A stretch of 35,079 nucleotides of DNA from RUG13615 sp040307715 (GCA_040307715.1 JAWRJC010000140.1:1-35079); one strand, 5' to 3'. Counted from the first letter of the stretch, positions 8,862 through 16,602 are shown. The notes: generated by a model from the sequence alone, not told the origin. Numbers and translations: made by a program.

Positions 8862-9704
8862 ATGGAAACAGCGAACAGACAGTATTTCAGCGGCAGCAGC
8901 ACCTACATCGCGGACGACGACCTGCTGCAGGTCACCAACATCGCCATCGCGCTCGGCAAACCGCTCGTCATCAAGGGTGAACCCGGCACGGGCAAGACGG
9001 AACTGGCGGTCGCGATCGCGGAAGCGCTGGGCATGCCGCTCATCACGTGGAGCATCAAGTCCACGACCAAGGCACAGGACGGTCTTTATCATTACGATGT
9101 CGTGCAGCGTCTCTACGACAGCCAGCTCGGGGAAGAAGGCGTCGACGACATCGCGAAATACATCACTCTGGGCAAACTGGGGGAGGCGTTCAGCGCGGAC
9201 GAAAAGGTCGTCCTGCTGATCGATGAGATCGACAAGGCGGACCTTGAGTTTCCGAATGACCTGCTGTGGGAACTCGACAAAATGGAGTTTTACATCCCGG
9301 AGACGAAACAGACGGTGAAGGCCAAGGAATCGCCCATCGTCATCATCACGTCCAATGCGGAGAAGGAACTCCCCGACGCGTTCCTGCGCCGGTGCGTGTT
9401 CCATTACATCGACTTTCCGGACGACCTCATGATGCGCCGGATCGTGCTGGCGCATTATCCGGACATCGAGGAACACATCCTGCAGTCGGCGCTCGAAGCA
9501 TTCTACCGGGTGCGCGAGATCCGCGGGCTGCACAAAAAACCCAGCACGAGCGAACTGCTCGACTGGATCCGCGCGCTCCGTTACAGCGGCATCGAGGAAG
9601 CCCGCATTGAAGAGGAGATCCCGTTCGCGGGCGTGCTGCTCAAGAAAAACGAAGACCTTGATCTTCTGGACCGCGAAAAACACCGTGGCTTCGGCCGCAG
9701 ATAA
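8862..9704 (+). CDS. MoxR-family AAA+ ATPase
   Basis: 280 residues, compact for the MoxR group. Walker A GEPGTGKT is at residues 39-46, Walker B LLIDEID at 118-124 (D121, E122), sensor-1 Asn165 lies in ITSNAEKELPDAFLRR, and the arginines of FLRRC follow. The C-terminal helical lid runs from about 200 to 265. MoxR ATPases act as cytosolic chaperones that insert cofactors or remodel complexes together with a VWA-domain partner, and such a partner is the next gene, 42 bases downstream. The ATG follows AAGGAAAAACAAAG. There is no third gene of a metal-enzyme cluster (as in cox or nor operons), so the client cannot be inferred from context. Confidence 0.9.
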   Translation: METANRQYFSGSSTYIADDDLLQVTNIAIALGKPLVIKGEPGTGKTELAVAIAEALGMPLITWSIKSTTKAQDGLYHYDVVQRLYDSQLGEEGVDDIAKYITLGKLGEAFSADEKVVLLIDEIDKADLEFPNDLLWELDKMEFYIPETKQTVKAKESPIVIITSNAEKELPDAFLRRCVFHYIDFPDDLMMRRIVLAHYPDIEEHILQSALEAFYRVREIRGLHKKPSTSELLDWIRALRYSGIEEARIEEEIPFAGVLLKKNEDLDLLDREKHRGFGRR

Positions 9705-9746
9705 CGCTGCCGGCCATGCACCGGCGGAAGAGAACCATTAGATATC

Positions 9747-10961
9747 ATGTTCCTATCCCTGTTCTACTACCTGCGTGCCGGCGGGCTCAATGTCTCCCTC
9801 ACGGAGTGGATGACGCTGCTCGCCGCCCTGCACGAAGATCTCCATCAGGACAGCATGTCCGGCTTTTACACGCTGGCGCGGTCTGTCCTCGTCAAGAGCG
9901 AAACACAGTTCGATCTTTTTGACCGGCTGTTTTTGGAGTACTTCGGTGAACTGGCGAAAGAGAGCGGGGCGAGCCTCAGGGAAACGCTGCCGGACGAACT
10001 GCTCCGGTGGCTGGAGCATCCGGAACTGACGCCGGACATGATCAAGGAACTGATGGAGACGACCGGCCTTTCCGCGGCGCAGATCGAGGAAATGTTCCGG
10101 AGGATCCTTGAGGAACAAGATGAGGAGCATAACGGCGGCAGCAAGTGGATCGGCACCGGCGGGTACAGTCCGTACGGCCACCACGGGAAAAAACTCGGCG
10201 GGATCCGCGTCGGCGGGGAAAGCCTGTACCGCAGCGCGTTCCGGGTCGCCGGGGAGCGCCGGTACCGCGATTTCCGCAGCGACAAGACGCTCGACAGCCG
10301 GCAGTTCCAGATGGCGTTCCGCAGGCTGCGGCAGCTGTCCGACCACAATCTGCAGGAGAAGACCGAACTCGATATCGACGAAACGATCCGCAAGACCGGC
10401 GACAGCGGCGGCATCCTCAAGATCGTGAAGAAGGCGCCGCGCCGCAACGCGGTCAAACTGATGGTGCTGATCGACAGCGGCGGCAGCATGGACTACCACC
10501 GCGGTCTGGTGACGCTGCTGTTCCAGTCGATGCGCAAGGCCGGCAACTTCGAGGACGTGCGGTTTTACTACTTCCACAACGCGATCGGCGATTCCCTGTA
10601 CACATCGCCTGTTCTGGCATGGACCAGCCGTGTGGAGACGGACTGGGTGCTGCGCAATATCCCGTCCGACTACAAAGTGCTGATCGTCGGTGACGGCGAG
10701 ATGGCGATGTATGAACTGTACGGCGGGTTTTACTGGGGTGAGTCCTTTGAGACCGACGCGCGCGGCAGGCGGAAGATGCGGCGGTTCACAGACTTTGCGG
10801 AGCGGTATCCGCACATCGTCTGGATCCACCCGCAGGAAACGCCGGAGAGCAGGACCTACTGGAACGAGACGTGGTGGGAACTCGCGAAGGTCTTCCCGAT
10901 GTTCCCGCTGACACTGGACGGCCTCAACGCCGGCATCCGCAAGCTGCTCGTCAGCCGTTGA
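9747..10961 (+). CDS. VWA-domain (CoxE-like) protein, MoxR partner
   Basis: 404 residues. The N-terminal helical part (1-125) starts FLSLFYYLRAGGLNVS, typical of CoxE-like proteins, and is followed by a glycine/arginine-rich linker (about 130-185). The VWA fold begins near 235 with a MIDAS-like segment LIDSGGSM (D243 to S247). The canonical DxSxS is altered to D-S-G-G-S, so one metal ligand position is Gly. The pairing with the upstream MoxR ATPase suggests a chaperone in which VWA metal binding contacts the client. The start ATG has only a weak upstream GAAGAG at long spacing, so translation may be coupled to the MoxR gene. A terminator follows. Confidence 0.88.
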   Translation: MFLSLFYYLRAGGLNVSLTEWMTLLAALHEDLHQDSMSGFYTLARSVLVKSETQFDLFDRLFLEYFGELAKESGASLRETLPDELLRWLEHPELTPDMIKELMETTGLSAAQIEEMFRRILEEQDEEHNGGSKWIGTGGYSPYGHHGKKLGGIRVGGESLYRSAFRVAGERRYRDFRSDKTLDSRQFQMAFRRLRQLSDHNLQEKTELDIDETIRKTGDSGGILKIVKKAPRRNAVKLMVLIDSGGSMDYHRGLVTLLFQSMRKAGNFEDVRFYYFHNAIGDSLYTSPVLAWTSRVETDWVLRNIPSDYKVLIVGDGEMAMYELYGGFYWGESFETDARGRRKMRRFTDFAERYPHIVWIHPQETPESRTYWNETWWELAKVFPMFPLTLDGLNAGIRKLLVSR

Positions 10962-10970
10962 TCCGGGGGA

Positions 10971-11008
10971 GGGGAATCGTGTATTTTCTGCGATTCCCCG
11001 GGTTTTTT
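10971..11008 (+). terminator. Terminator of the MoxR-VWA operon
   Basis: GGGGAATCG (10971-10979) pairs with CGATTCCCC (10991-10999) around an 11-base loop, followed by GGGTTTTTT. It lies 10 bases after the VWA stop codon. Confidence 0.9.
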
Positions 11009-11021
11009 GCGTGGAAATCTG

Positions 11022-11050
11022 TTGACACCGGCTGAGTCAGCCCATATAAT
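11022..11050 (+). promoter_or_regulatory. Consensus promoter of rplM-rpsI
   Basis: TTGACA (11022-11027), exactly 17 bases, then TATAAT (11045-11050): a perfect sigma-70/sigma-A promoter, as expected for ribosomal protein genes. Transcription should start near 11057, giving a leader of about 155 bases. Confidence 0.93.
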
Positions 11051-11056
11051 GTCTAA

Positions 11057-11212
11057 TGTCGCGAATCAGGACCATTCGGTCCGCGAGGAGCGAGCTAAAC
11101 GTTTTAGTCATGCCGAAGCAGATCAGCTCACGGATCCCAGTAGGCAGCGCCGAAAACAATCGGCGGGGAGCGATTCCCGTGCGATCCAAGTAGGTAGAAA
11201 GGAATAAGAGTT
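11057..11212 (+). promoter_or_regulatory. Structured 5' leader of rplM (L13-leader-like)
   Basis: Within the leader GGATC (11132-11136) pairs with GATCC (11183-11187), closing two inner hairpins: CGCCGA/TCGGCG (11148-11153 with 11160-11165) and GGGA/TCCC (11166-11169 with 11175-11178). This three-way arrangement just before the rplM ribosome binding site suggests autogenous control by L13, as known for L13 leaders in Bacillota. I infer the family from position and have not matched a covariance model. Confidence 0.55.
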
Positions 11213-11641
11213 ATGTCTTCGACACTCGCAAAGCCTCAGGAAGTAGAACGCAAGTGGTATGTCATCGACGCAGAAGGCCGCAACCTCGGCCGCATGGCAT
11301 CCGAAGTCGCCAGCATCCTCAGAGGTAAGAAAAAAGCCACCTTTACCCCCCATGTGGACTGCGGTGACTATGTTATCGTGGTCAATGCCGAGAAGGTAGA
11401 GGTCACCGGTAAGAAACGCAAGGAAAAGATCTACAAGAGACACACCGGTTATCCGGGCGGCCTCAGAGAGTGCACCTTTGAGGAGCTTATGGAGAAACAC
11501 CCGACCGAAGCTGTCCGTCACGCTGTCAAGGGCATGATGCCCAAGGGCAAGCTCGGCAGACAGATGTTCAAGAAGCTGAAGGTCTACGCCGGCCCCGAAC
11601 ATGAGCATCAGGCGCAGAAACCCGAAGTATGGGACTTTTAG
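11213..11641 (+). CDS. rplM: 50S ribosomal protein L13 (uL13)
   Basis: 142 residues, standard length. The family features WYVIDAEGRNLGRMAS, GDYVIVVNAEKV, YKRHTGYPGG and AVKGMMPKGKLGR are all present. It binds 23S rRNA early in large-subunit assembly. It is preceded by AAAGGAATAAGAGTT and followed 15 bases later by rpsI, the conserved rplM-rpsI pair. Expression is driven by the consensus promoter at 11022 and probably tuned by the structured leader. Confidence 0.98.
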   Translation: MSSTLAKPQEVERKWYVIDAEGRNLGRMASEVASILRGKKKATFTPHVDCGDYVIVVNAEKVEVTGKKRKEKIYKRHTGYPGGLRECTFEELMEKHPTEAVRHAVKGMMPKGKLGRQMFKKLKVYAGPEHEHQAQKPEVWDF

Positions 11642-11656
11642 GAAGGGAGATAAAAA

Positions 11657-12052
11657 ATGGCTAAGATGCAGTATTACGGAACAGGCAGAAGAAAGTCTTC
11701 TGTCGCGAGAGTAAGATTGGTTCCCGGCAAGGGCAACGTCACGGTCAACGGAAAGTCCCTGGATGATTACCTTGCACTGGAGATCGTCAAGAGAGAGGTC
11801 AAGAGACCTTTCGAGATCGCTGGCTGCGAAGGTCAGTTCGATGTGATCGCGACCGTCACGGGCGGCGGTTACACGGGCCAGGCGGGTGCGCTTCGTCACG
11901 GCATCGCGAGAGCGCTGTGTGAAGTCGACGCTGAAGCTTACAGACCTGCTCTGAAGGCCGCTGGTTTCCTGACCAGAGACCCCAGAATGAAGGAAAGAAA
12001 GAAGTACGGTCTGAAGAAAGCGAGAAAGGCAAGCCAGTTCTCCAAGCGTTAA
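11657..12052 (+). CDS. rpsI: 30S ribosomal protein S9 (uS9)
   Basis: 131 residues, standard length. It starts with the GTGRRKSSVARVRL segment and has GGGYTGQAGALRHGIARAL in the middle. It ends in the basic tail ...SQFSKR, whose terminal Lys-Arg reaches the P-site tRNA in ribosome structures. GGAAGGGAGATAAAAA precedes the ATG. It is co-transcribed with rplM and followed by a strong terminator. Confidence 0.98.
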   Translation: MAKMQYYGTGRRKSSVARVRLVPGKGNVTVNGKSLDDYLALEIVKREVKRPFEIAGCEGQFDVIATVTGGGYTGQAGALRHGIARALCEVDAEAYRPALKAAGFLTRDPRMKERKKYGLKKARKASQFSKR

Positions 12053-12069
12053 TCAAACCTTACAAAAAG

Positions 12070-12102
12070 AACAGACGATCCATTCGGATCGTCTGTTTTT
12101 TA
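12070..12102 (+). terminator. Terminator after rpsI (shared with convergent XRE gene)
   Basis: AACAGACGATCC (12070-12081) and GGATCGTCTGTT (12086-12097) pair perfectly around ATTC, followed by a T run. The A run on the left lets the hairpin also work for the convergent regulator gene ending at 12136. Confidence 0.93.
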
Positions 12103-12135
12103 TTCTGTGGAACGGAATGGACCAAACCGGTCTGA

Positions 12136-12453
12136 TCAGCGGTAACTGTCTGCGAGCGACAGCACGACCTGCTTCTGTTTGTCAGAAAGCATCCGGAAAG
12201 AGCGGAGCAGCGAGGCTTCATTCTCGTCTATGGTGTGCAGCGCGGGCGGATCACTCTCCTCATCGACATGACCGATCAGAAGGTCAACACTTGTTCCAAA
12301 ATAGTCCGCCATTTTCATAAGGATGGTCAAATCAGGTTCAACATTGTGGTTCTCATACTTATTGACTGATTGTTGACTGACTCCCAATACACCGGCGAGG
12401 GTCTTTTGTGTAACGCCTTTTTCCAGCCGTAGTCTCTTCAAGTTCGTAATCAT
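12136..12453 (-). CDS. XRE-family helix-turn-helix regulator
   Basis: 105 residues from ATG 12453. The N-terminal ~60 residues are a Cro/cI-type HTH: NLKRLRLEKGVTQKTLAGVL, the recognition-helix segment VSQQSVNKYE, then DLTILMKMADYFGTSVDLLIG. The C-terminal ~40 residues (about 70-105) are helical and probably mediate dimerisation. An in-frame TTG at 12459 or 12465 could be used instead; the GGGGGG ribosome-binding stretch (12471-12466) lies 12 bases from the ATG but is closer to the TTGs, so the start is ambiguous. It resembles the small stand-alone regulators common in Clostridia; no phage genes surround it. Target unknown. Confidence 0.87.
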   Translation of the reverse strand: MITNLKRLRLEKGVTQKTLAGVLGVSQQSVNKYENHNVEPDLTILMKMADYFGTSVDLLIGHVDEESDPPALHTIDENEASLLRSFRMLSDKQKQVVLSLADSYR

Positions 12454-12639
12454 CGGCAAAAACAACCCCCCTTCTAAACTAGTTAAATTCTAGGTCAAAT
12501 GGAATTATAATACAAACAACTATCGGTAGTCCGTATAAACTGTTACTTTCAGTATAATATTCTATTGAAATAAGATGCGATCGAGGACTCTTCCTGTTCT
12601 GTGTCCATGTTTGTCCCGTGTAAGGAATCAGATACAAAA

Positions 12640-12669
12640 GAAAGCGCCCTTCTGGCAAAGGGCGCTTTC
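12640..12669 (-). terminator. Terminator hairpin (minus strand)
   Basis: 12-bp perfect stem GAAAGCGCCCTT/AAGGGCGCTTTC with loop CTGGCA, followed on the minus strand by TTTTGTATC. It lies about 200 bases past the TSCPD gene, as a second terminator behind 12799-12826. Confidence 0.7.
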
Positions 12670-12721
12670 CGGTAATGGATATATAATCAATGTTCTGCTA
12701 AGGAGAAAGCAGTTTGCACGC

Positions 12722-12739
12722 AGTTAGCAATTGCTAACT
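12722..12739. promoter_or_regulatory. Perfect 18-bp palindrome, candidate operator
   Basis: AGTTAGCAATTGCTAACT reads the same on both strands with no spacer. It lies between two terminators and not in an obvious promoter, so operator, protein-binding site or transposon remnant are all possible. Confidence 0.4.
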
Positions 12740-12798
12740 TCAATATCAATATAGCAGACAGCAAACGGTTTGGCAATCCCTTTTTGCAAAAAACACAA

Positions 12799-12826
12799 AA
12801 ACATTTGCACAAATGTGCAAATGTTT
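12799..12826 (-). terminator. Terminator of the TSCPD gene
   Basis: AAACATTTGCAC and GTGCAAATGTTT pair perfectly around AAAT; on the minus strand the hairpin runs into TTTTGTGTTTTTTG. It lies about 46 bases after the TSCPD stop codon. Confidence 0.85.
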
Positions 12827-12872
12827 CTTCTCCGGGGGACAGTTGTACAGCAGCTTAAGCTGCCGGACCGGT

Positions 12873-13136
12873 CTATACGGCCGGGGCCTCTTCAGCGAGC
12901 GCTTCTTTCAGAGCGATCGAAAGCTGGTCCGCGCAGGAAGTGCTTTTGTATCCGCAAGTATTGCCCGCGAGGATCTCCGCGACTTTTTCGGCATCCATCC
13001 CTTCGATCAGTTTGCAGATCGCTTTGAGATTGCCGTCGCAGCCGCCGAGGAACCCGGCGTTTTTGACTTTACCGTCTTCGAGTTCGAATTCGATGTGCAC
13101 GGAGCACACGCCGTGCGGTGTAAACTGGTGTTTCAT
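12873..13136 (-). CDS. Small TSCPD-domain protein
   Basis: 87 residues, matching the stand-alone TSCPD family (TIGR03905 type) related to the C-terminal TSCPD domain of some adenosylcobalamin-dependent ribonucleotide reductases. Key segments are HGVCSVHIEFELEDG at the N-terminus, a GGCDGNLKAI loop, and GNTCGYKSTSCADQL near residues 59-73, where the family usually has TSCPDQL; here Pro is Ala. The conserved cysteines (11, 33, 60, 67) suggest metal or thiol chemistry, but the role of the stand-alone protein is not established. It sits 57 bases after the membrane-protein gene and is probably co-transcribed with it. Confidence 0.85.
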   Translation of the reverse strand: MKHQFTPHGVCSVHIEFELEDGKVKNAGFLGGCDGNLKAICKLIEGMDAEKVAEILAGNTCGYKSTSCADQLSIALKEALAEEAPAV

Positions 13137-13193
13137 CTCTTTTTCTTTCTTTCCTTATGTTTATTTCGCATTTGTGTTGACTTACTGCTGCAG

Positions 13194-13907
13194 TCAGTGC
13201 ATCTGCCTGCACTTTTCGCTGCGGAGGGAGAGCGTTTCCATGATGGCTTTGACCATCGGCTCCGCTTTTTCTTTTTCGCCGCCGAGGACATAACTGTCAA
13301 GTTCCATCGTCTGATCGATCAGTTCCTGGTCGATGCTGTCCAGGAACGGGTGGTCCATCTGGTCGATGGAGCGTGTCGTTACGGCGAGCGCTGCAATGGC
13401 CCTGGCCAGCTTAGGATCGGCAAGTCCCTGTTCGGACGCCGCGGAATCACTGATCTCCCCGAATCGTTCGGCCAGCTCTTCCAGGAATTCGTTGTGCCTG
13501 GCTGCCAGTGCTTCTTTTGCCGCATATTCGGAGGCGGCTTTCTCCGGGTCGTAGCGGATCAGCATGAGGATCACGGCCACGAGGATGAGCGGATAAGAGA
13601 TGACTGCCGCAATGCCTTCGTGCCCCTTGATGACCAGGACGAACAGCAGAGCGATCAGCATCTGCAGGATCATGAGCCCGATGCCGATATGCGCAATAGG
13701 TAGTTTGAAAAACTTGCTGTACTTGACGCCGGAACGCGCGGTACAGGCGATGGTGGTGATGATCGCGATGAAGATCGTCACGGTGGAGAGCAGGAACTCC
13801 ATGCGGTACAGAGAGTTCTGTTCCGCGCCGGAGGCCATCATCACAATACCGAACAGGATCGCTGATGCGGCGATGATGATCCCTGCAATGTCTCTTCTTA
13901 CAGTCAT
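13194..13907 (-). CDS. Four-helix membrane protein with cytosolic helical tail, unknown function
   Basis: 237 residues from ATG 13907, which has AAGG nine bases upstream; the extra 31 codons before it are not convincing. Predicted transmembrane helices lie at about 7-26, 37-57, 72-93 and 98-117. The segment IRYDPEKAASEYAAKEALAARHNEFLEEL begins a charged helical, possibly coiled-coil, cytosolic domain (118-237). I recognise no named family. A TATAAT on the minus strand (13989-13984) with a poor -35 is the likely promoter, back to back with the promoter of the downstream plus-strand cluster. Confidence 0.75.
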   Translation of the reverse strand: MTVRRDIAGIIIAASAILFGIVMMASGAEQNSLYRMEFLLSTVTIFIAIITTIACTARSGVKYSKFFKLPIAHIGIGLMILQMLIALLFVLVIKGHEGIAAVISYPLILVAVILMLIRYDPEKAASEYAAKEALAARHNEFLEELAERFGEISDSAASEQGLADPKLARAIAALAVTTRSIDQMDHPFLDSIDQELIDQTMELDSYVLGGEKEKAEPMVKAIMETLSLRSEKCRQMH

Positions 13908-14020
13908 GTCATAATGCCTTTCTGCACGCGGGCTGGACACTCCGCGGATCACAGCAATAACGTGACGGTTGGTGTTTGGATGCATTATACCACACCGCAA
14001 AGATTCTGTAATAAAAGATG

Positions 14021-14048
14021 TTTACAATTTGCCGGCAGATGCTATAAT
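14021..14048 (+). promoter_or_regulatory. Promoter of the UroD-thioredoxin/CobW/activase operon
   Basis: TTTACA (14021-14026), 16 bases, TATAAT (14043-14048). The roughly 150-base leader contains a CAGATGC/GCATCTG hairpin and no B12-box-like sequence. Confidence 0.75.
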
Positions 14049-14204
14049 CGGCTTATAGAAGGCTGACAGATGCCCGACCGACCAATGCATCTGGAGGCCG
14101 CGATATATCATTCAGTTTTTCGGATATTGTCCAGGGTTCTCGAAAAGCGCTATCGCACGCAGTTAATCCGCAATATCTTTTTTGATATCTGAAAGGAGAA
14201 CGTG

Positions 14205-15572
14205 ATGGGAAAAGAACTCGTTTTTCAGGCGCTGCGGCATGAGAAGCCCGACAGCATTCCATGGGTCCCGTTTGCCGGTGTTCACGCAGGTGCCGTAAAG
14301 GGCTACACCGCGGAGGAGATGCTTAAAGACGCCGATAAGATCGTCGAATCGCTGATTGAAGTCAACAAACTCTATATGCCGGACGGTCTGCCGATCCTGT
14401 TTGATCTGCAGGTAGAGGCGGAGATCCTCGGCTGTGAACTGCTGTGGGCGAAAGACAATCCGCCGTCGGTCAAGAGCCATCCGTATGAAGAGGGCAAATC
14501 CCTCCCCTGTGTCTGCAAACTGCCGGATGAAAACAGCGGCCGTATGCCGATGATCCTCGATGCGACAAGACGCGTCAAAGAAGCCATCGGGGACGAGACC
14601 GCACTGTACGGTCTGATCTGCGGTCCGTTCACACTGGCTTCGCATCTGCGCGGTACCAACATCTTCATGGATATGATGATGGAGCCGGAGTACACGAAGG
14701 ACCTGCTCGACTTCTGCGGCCAGGTCGCGATCCGCATGGCGGGCATGTACATCGATGCCGGCTGTGATGTCATCGCTGTTGTTGACCCGCTGATCAGCCA
14801 GGTGTCCCCGAAGCATATCAAGAAGGTCATGCTGGATACGTTCAAGGGCGTGTTCGACTACATCCGTTCGAGAGATGTCTTCTCCTGTTTCTTCGTCTGC
14901 GGCAACGCGACCAAGCAGATCGAGGTCATGTGCGAGATGGGGCCGGACGGCATCTCCATCGATGAGAATGTCAATCTGCCTGAAGCGAAGAAGATCACCG
15001 ACTCGTACAACATCTGTATCGCCGGCAACATTCCGCTGACGACGACCATGCTGCACGGCAACCAGCAGGACAACATCAAGACGGTCATCGACGAGATCGA
15101 CAGCATCGAAGATAAAACAAACTTTATCGTCAGCCCGGGCTGCGACATGCCGTACGCAACACCGATCGAGAACACCATCGCCTGCGCGCAGGCGGTCAAA
15201 AATCCGGAGACATCCCGCAAGATGGTCGAGAACTACGAGTCGAGCTGGGATGATATCGAGGTGGAGATCCCGGACTATGCAGCGTCCGACAAAGTCATCC
15301 TCGAACTGTGGCTGCTCGATCCGGACCAGTGTGCGGCGTGCACCTACATGCAGGCGTCCGCACTGGATGTCTATGAAGAAGTCAAGGATCTGATCGAGAT
15401 CAGGACCTATAAGTATTTCATCAAAGAGGATATCGCACGTACCCAGAAGATGGGGATCGCGCAGCTGCCGTCGATGTCTCTGGACGGTGTCGTGGAGTAC
15501 AGCTCGATCATCCCGAACCGGGATGAGCTGATCGCCAAGATCCACGAATACTACGACAAAAAACACAAGTAA
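14205..15572 (+). CDS. UroD/MtaA-like methyltransferase fused to a thioredoxin-like domain
   Basis: 455 residues; GTG 14202 precedes ATG 14205, which fits the AAAGGAGAA site better. Residues 1-340 have the uroporphyrinogen decarboxylase fold of methylcobamide:thiol methyltransferases (MtaA/MtbA) rather than true heme UroD: ...HEKPDSIPWVPFAGVHAG, LICGPFTLASHLRGT, DAGCDVIAVVDPLISQ. The zinc-site region reads SCFFVCGNA (C232) and SPGCDMPYATP (C313), but the usual His two residues before the first Cys is Phe230. Residues about 355-450 form a thioredoxin-like domain with a CAAC motif (C376, C379) and the cis-proline context AQLPSMSLDG. This fusion is unusual. It opens the operon with the CobW GTPase and corrinoid activation genes, so transfer of a corrinoid-bound methyl group to a thiol, or corrinoid redox handling, is inferred. 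Confidence 0.82.
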   Translation: MGKELVFQALRHEKPDSIPWVPFAGVHAGAVKGYTAEEMLKDADKIVESLIEVNKLYMPDGLPILFDLQVEAEILGCELLWAKDNPPSVKSHPYEEGKSLPCVCKLPDENSGRMPMILDATRRVKEAIGDETALYGLICGPFTLASHLRGTNIFMDMMMEPEYTKDLLDFCGQVAIRMAGMYIDAGCDVIAVVDPLISQVSPKHIKKVMLDTFKGVFDYIRSRDVFSCFFVCGNATKQIEVMCEMGPDGISIDENVNLPEAKKITDSYNICIAGNIPLTTTMLHGNQQDNIKTVIDEIDSIEDKTNFIVSPGCDMPYATPIENTIACAQAVKNPETSRKMVENYESSWDDIEVEIPDYAASDKVILELWLLDPDQCAACTYMQASALDVYEEVKDLIEIRTYKYFIKEDIARTQKMGIAQLPSMSLDGVVEYSSIIPNRDELIAKIHEYYDKKHK

Positions 15573-15681
15573 CCAGGGTGTAGAGCAAGTCTGAATGAGA
15601 AGGCGCGCGGCATGTCATTGGCATCCCGCGCGCTCTTGGCACACAGCACAGGATGAGCCGGTGCAAACCCGGCTGAACAAC
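15573..15681 (+). other. Structured intergenic RNA segment before the CobW gene
   Basis: GCGCGCGG (15603-15610) pairs with CCGCGCGC (15626-15633), and AGCCGG pairs with CCGGCT in the segment just before ATG 15682, leaving no free Shine-Dalgarno. The layout AAGG-hairpin-GATGAGCC resembles the 3' end of a cobalamin riboswitch, but the segment is too short for the whole aptamer and I see no B12 box. Confidence 0.35.
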
Positions 15682-16602
15682 ATGATCAGAACGGTATTAC
15701 TGTCCGGGTTTCTCGGAGCGGGCAAAACAACACTCCTGCAGCGGCTGCTTGACGGCAGGGAACGCACAGGCGTGATCATCAATGAATTTGGCGATATCCA
15801 TATGGACGGGACGCTGGTGCGCAAAGAAGGCATCGAAATGGCGGAACTCTCCAATGGATCGATCTTCTGCGCCTGCATCAAAGACAACTTTGTGGATGCT
15901 CTGATCGAAATGTCCGGCAAGGATCTGGATATGCTGTTCATCGAAGCCAGCGGACTGGCGGACCCCTCCAACATGCCGACGATCATGGAGGGCCTGGCCG
16001 GCAAGCTCGGCGGCCGGCTCCGCTATCTTGGCTCCATCTGCGTGGTGGATGCCAATGCGGTGCTCCCGCTGATGGATGTCCTGCCGGCGATCAGTGCACA
16101 GCTCGAATACAGCAAGCAGATCATCGTCAACAAGGTGGATCTTGTCAGTGAGGCGCAGCTGCTGCAGATCGAAGAGGCCATCCGCAACACCGCACCGGGC
16201 GCAGTGATCACAGCCGCGACGTACTGCCGTGTTGACACAGCGGCAATGCTGGCTGCCATGGAGCAGCAGGCGGGCGGGCCGGAAGGCCGTGAGACCAGCA
16301 ACACCTACGAATCGCGTCCGGTCGTATTTTATCTCACCTGCAAAGAAGCGGTCAGAAGGGAACAATTGGAGGCGTTCCTCCGGGACATCGCGCCGGAAGC
16401 GTACCGGATCAAGGGCTTTGCCCCGACAGAATGTGGTATGATACAGGTGAGCATCAGCGGGGACCAGATCGAATTCGACCAGGCGCCCGCCGGTGAGCTG
16501 GAAAATCGTATCGCAGTCATCACCAGAACAGGTATGCGCGCTATGAGCGCGATTACAGCGGCAATCGACAGCAACGGATTGAAGGGGTTGATATGCGTAT
16601 AA
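15682..16602 (+). CDS. CobW/COG0523 (G3E) GTPase, first copy
   Basis: 306 residues from ATG 15682, the codon that starts MIRTVLLSGFLGAGKTT. Walker A GFLGAGKTT is at 9-17, a metal-binding C-x-C (C63, C65) replaces the usual CxCC, the switch segment is IEASGLADPS, and NKVD at 150-153 gives guanine specificity. The C-terminal CobW_C domain spans about 215-306. COG0523 GTPases deliver metals or assist metallocofactor enzymes; next to corrinoid-activation genes a role in cobalt/corrinoid or iron-sulfur handling is likely but inferred. No good ribosome binding site is visible (it lies in a hairpin), suggesting translational control. Its 3' end overlaps the next gene by 10 bases. Confidence 0.88.
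   Translation: MIRTVLLSGFLGAGKTTLLQRLLDGRERTGVIINEFGDIHMDGTLVRKEGIEMAELSNGSIFCACIKDNFVDALIEMSGKDLDMLFIEASGLADPSNMPTIMEGLAGKLGGRLRYLGSICVVDANAVLPLMDVLPAISAQLEYSKQIIVNKVDLVSEAQLLQIEEAIRNTAPGAVITAATYCRVDTAAMLAAMEQQAGGPEGRETSNTYESRPVVFYLTCKEAVRREQLEAFLRDIAPEAYRIKGFAPTECGMIQVSISGDQIEFDQAPAGELENRIAVITRTGMRAMSAITAAIDSNGLKGLICV

Larger units (their letters stand above)
12466..12872. other. 407-base intergenic region with palindromes and terminators, no gene
   Basis: AT-richer than its surroundings. It holds two minus-strand terminator hairpins (12640-12669, 12799-12826), a perfect 18-bp palindrome (12722-12739), and next to the XRE gene a TTCTA direct repeat around AACTAGTT (12472-12493) plus a TATAAT on the minus strand (12509-12504) that may be the XRE promoter -10 (no good -35). 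I find no open frame with a ribosome binding site. Confidence 0.6.

Noticed and set aside
11007..11207. 66-codon frame over the rplM leader
   Set aside because: Overlaps the consensus promoter and leader structure and has no ribosome binding site.
12722..12826. CRISPR array or insertion-sequence end
   Set aside because: The palindrome and the hairpins are different sequences without regular spacing, and there is no transposase or target duplication.
14060..14200. Cobalamin riboswitch before the UroD-thioredoxin gene
   Set aside because: Tempting by context, but I see no B12-box-like core, only a CAGATGC/GCATCTG hairpin in a 150-base leader.
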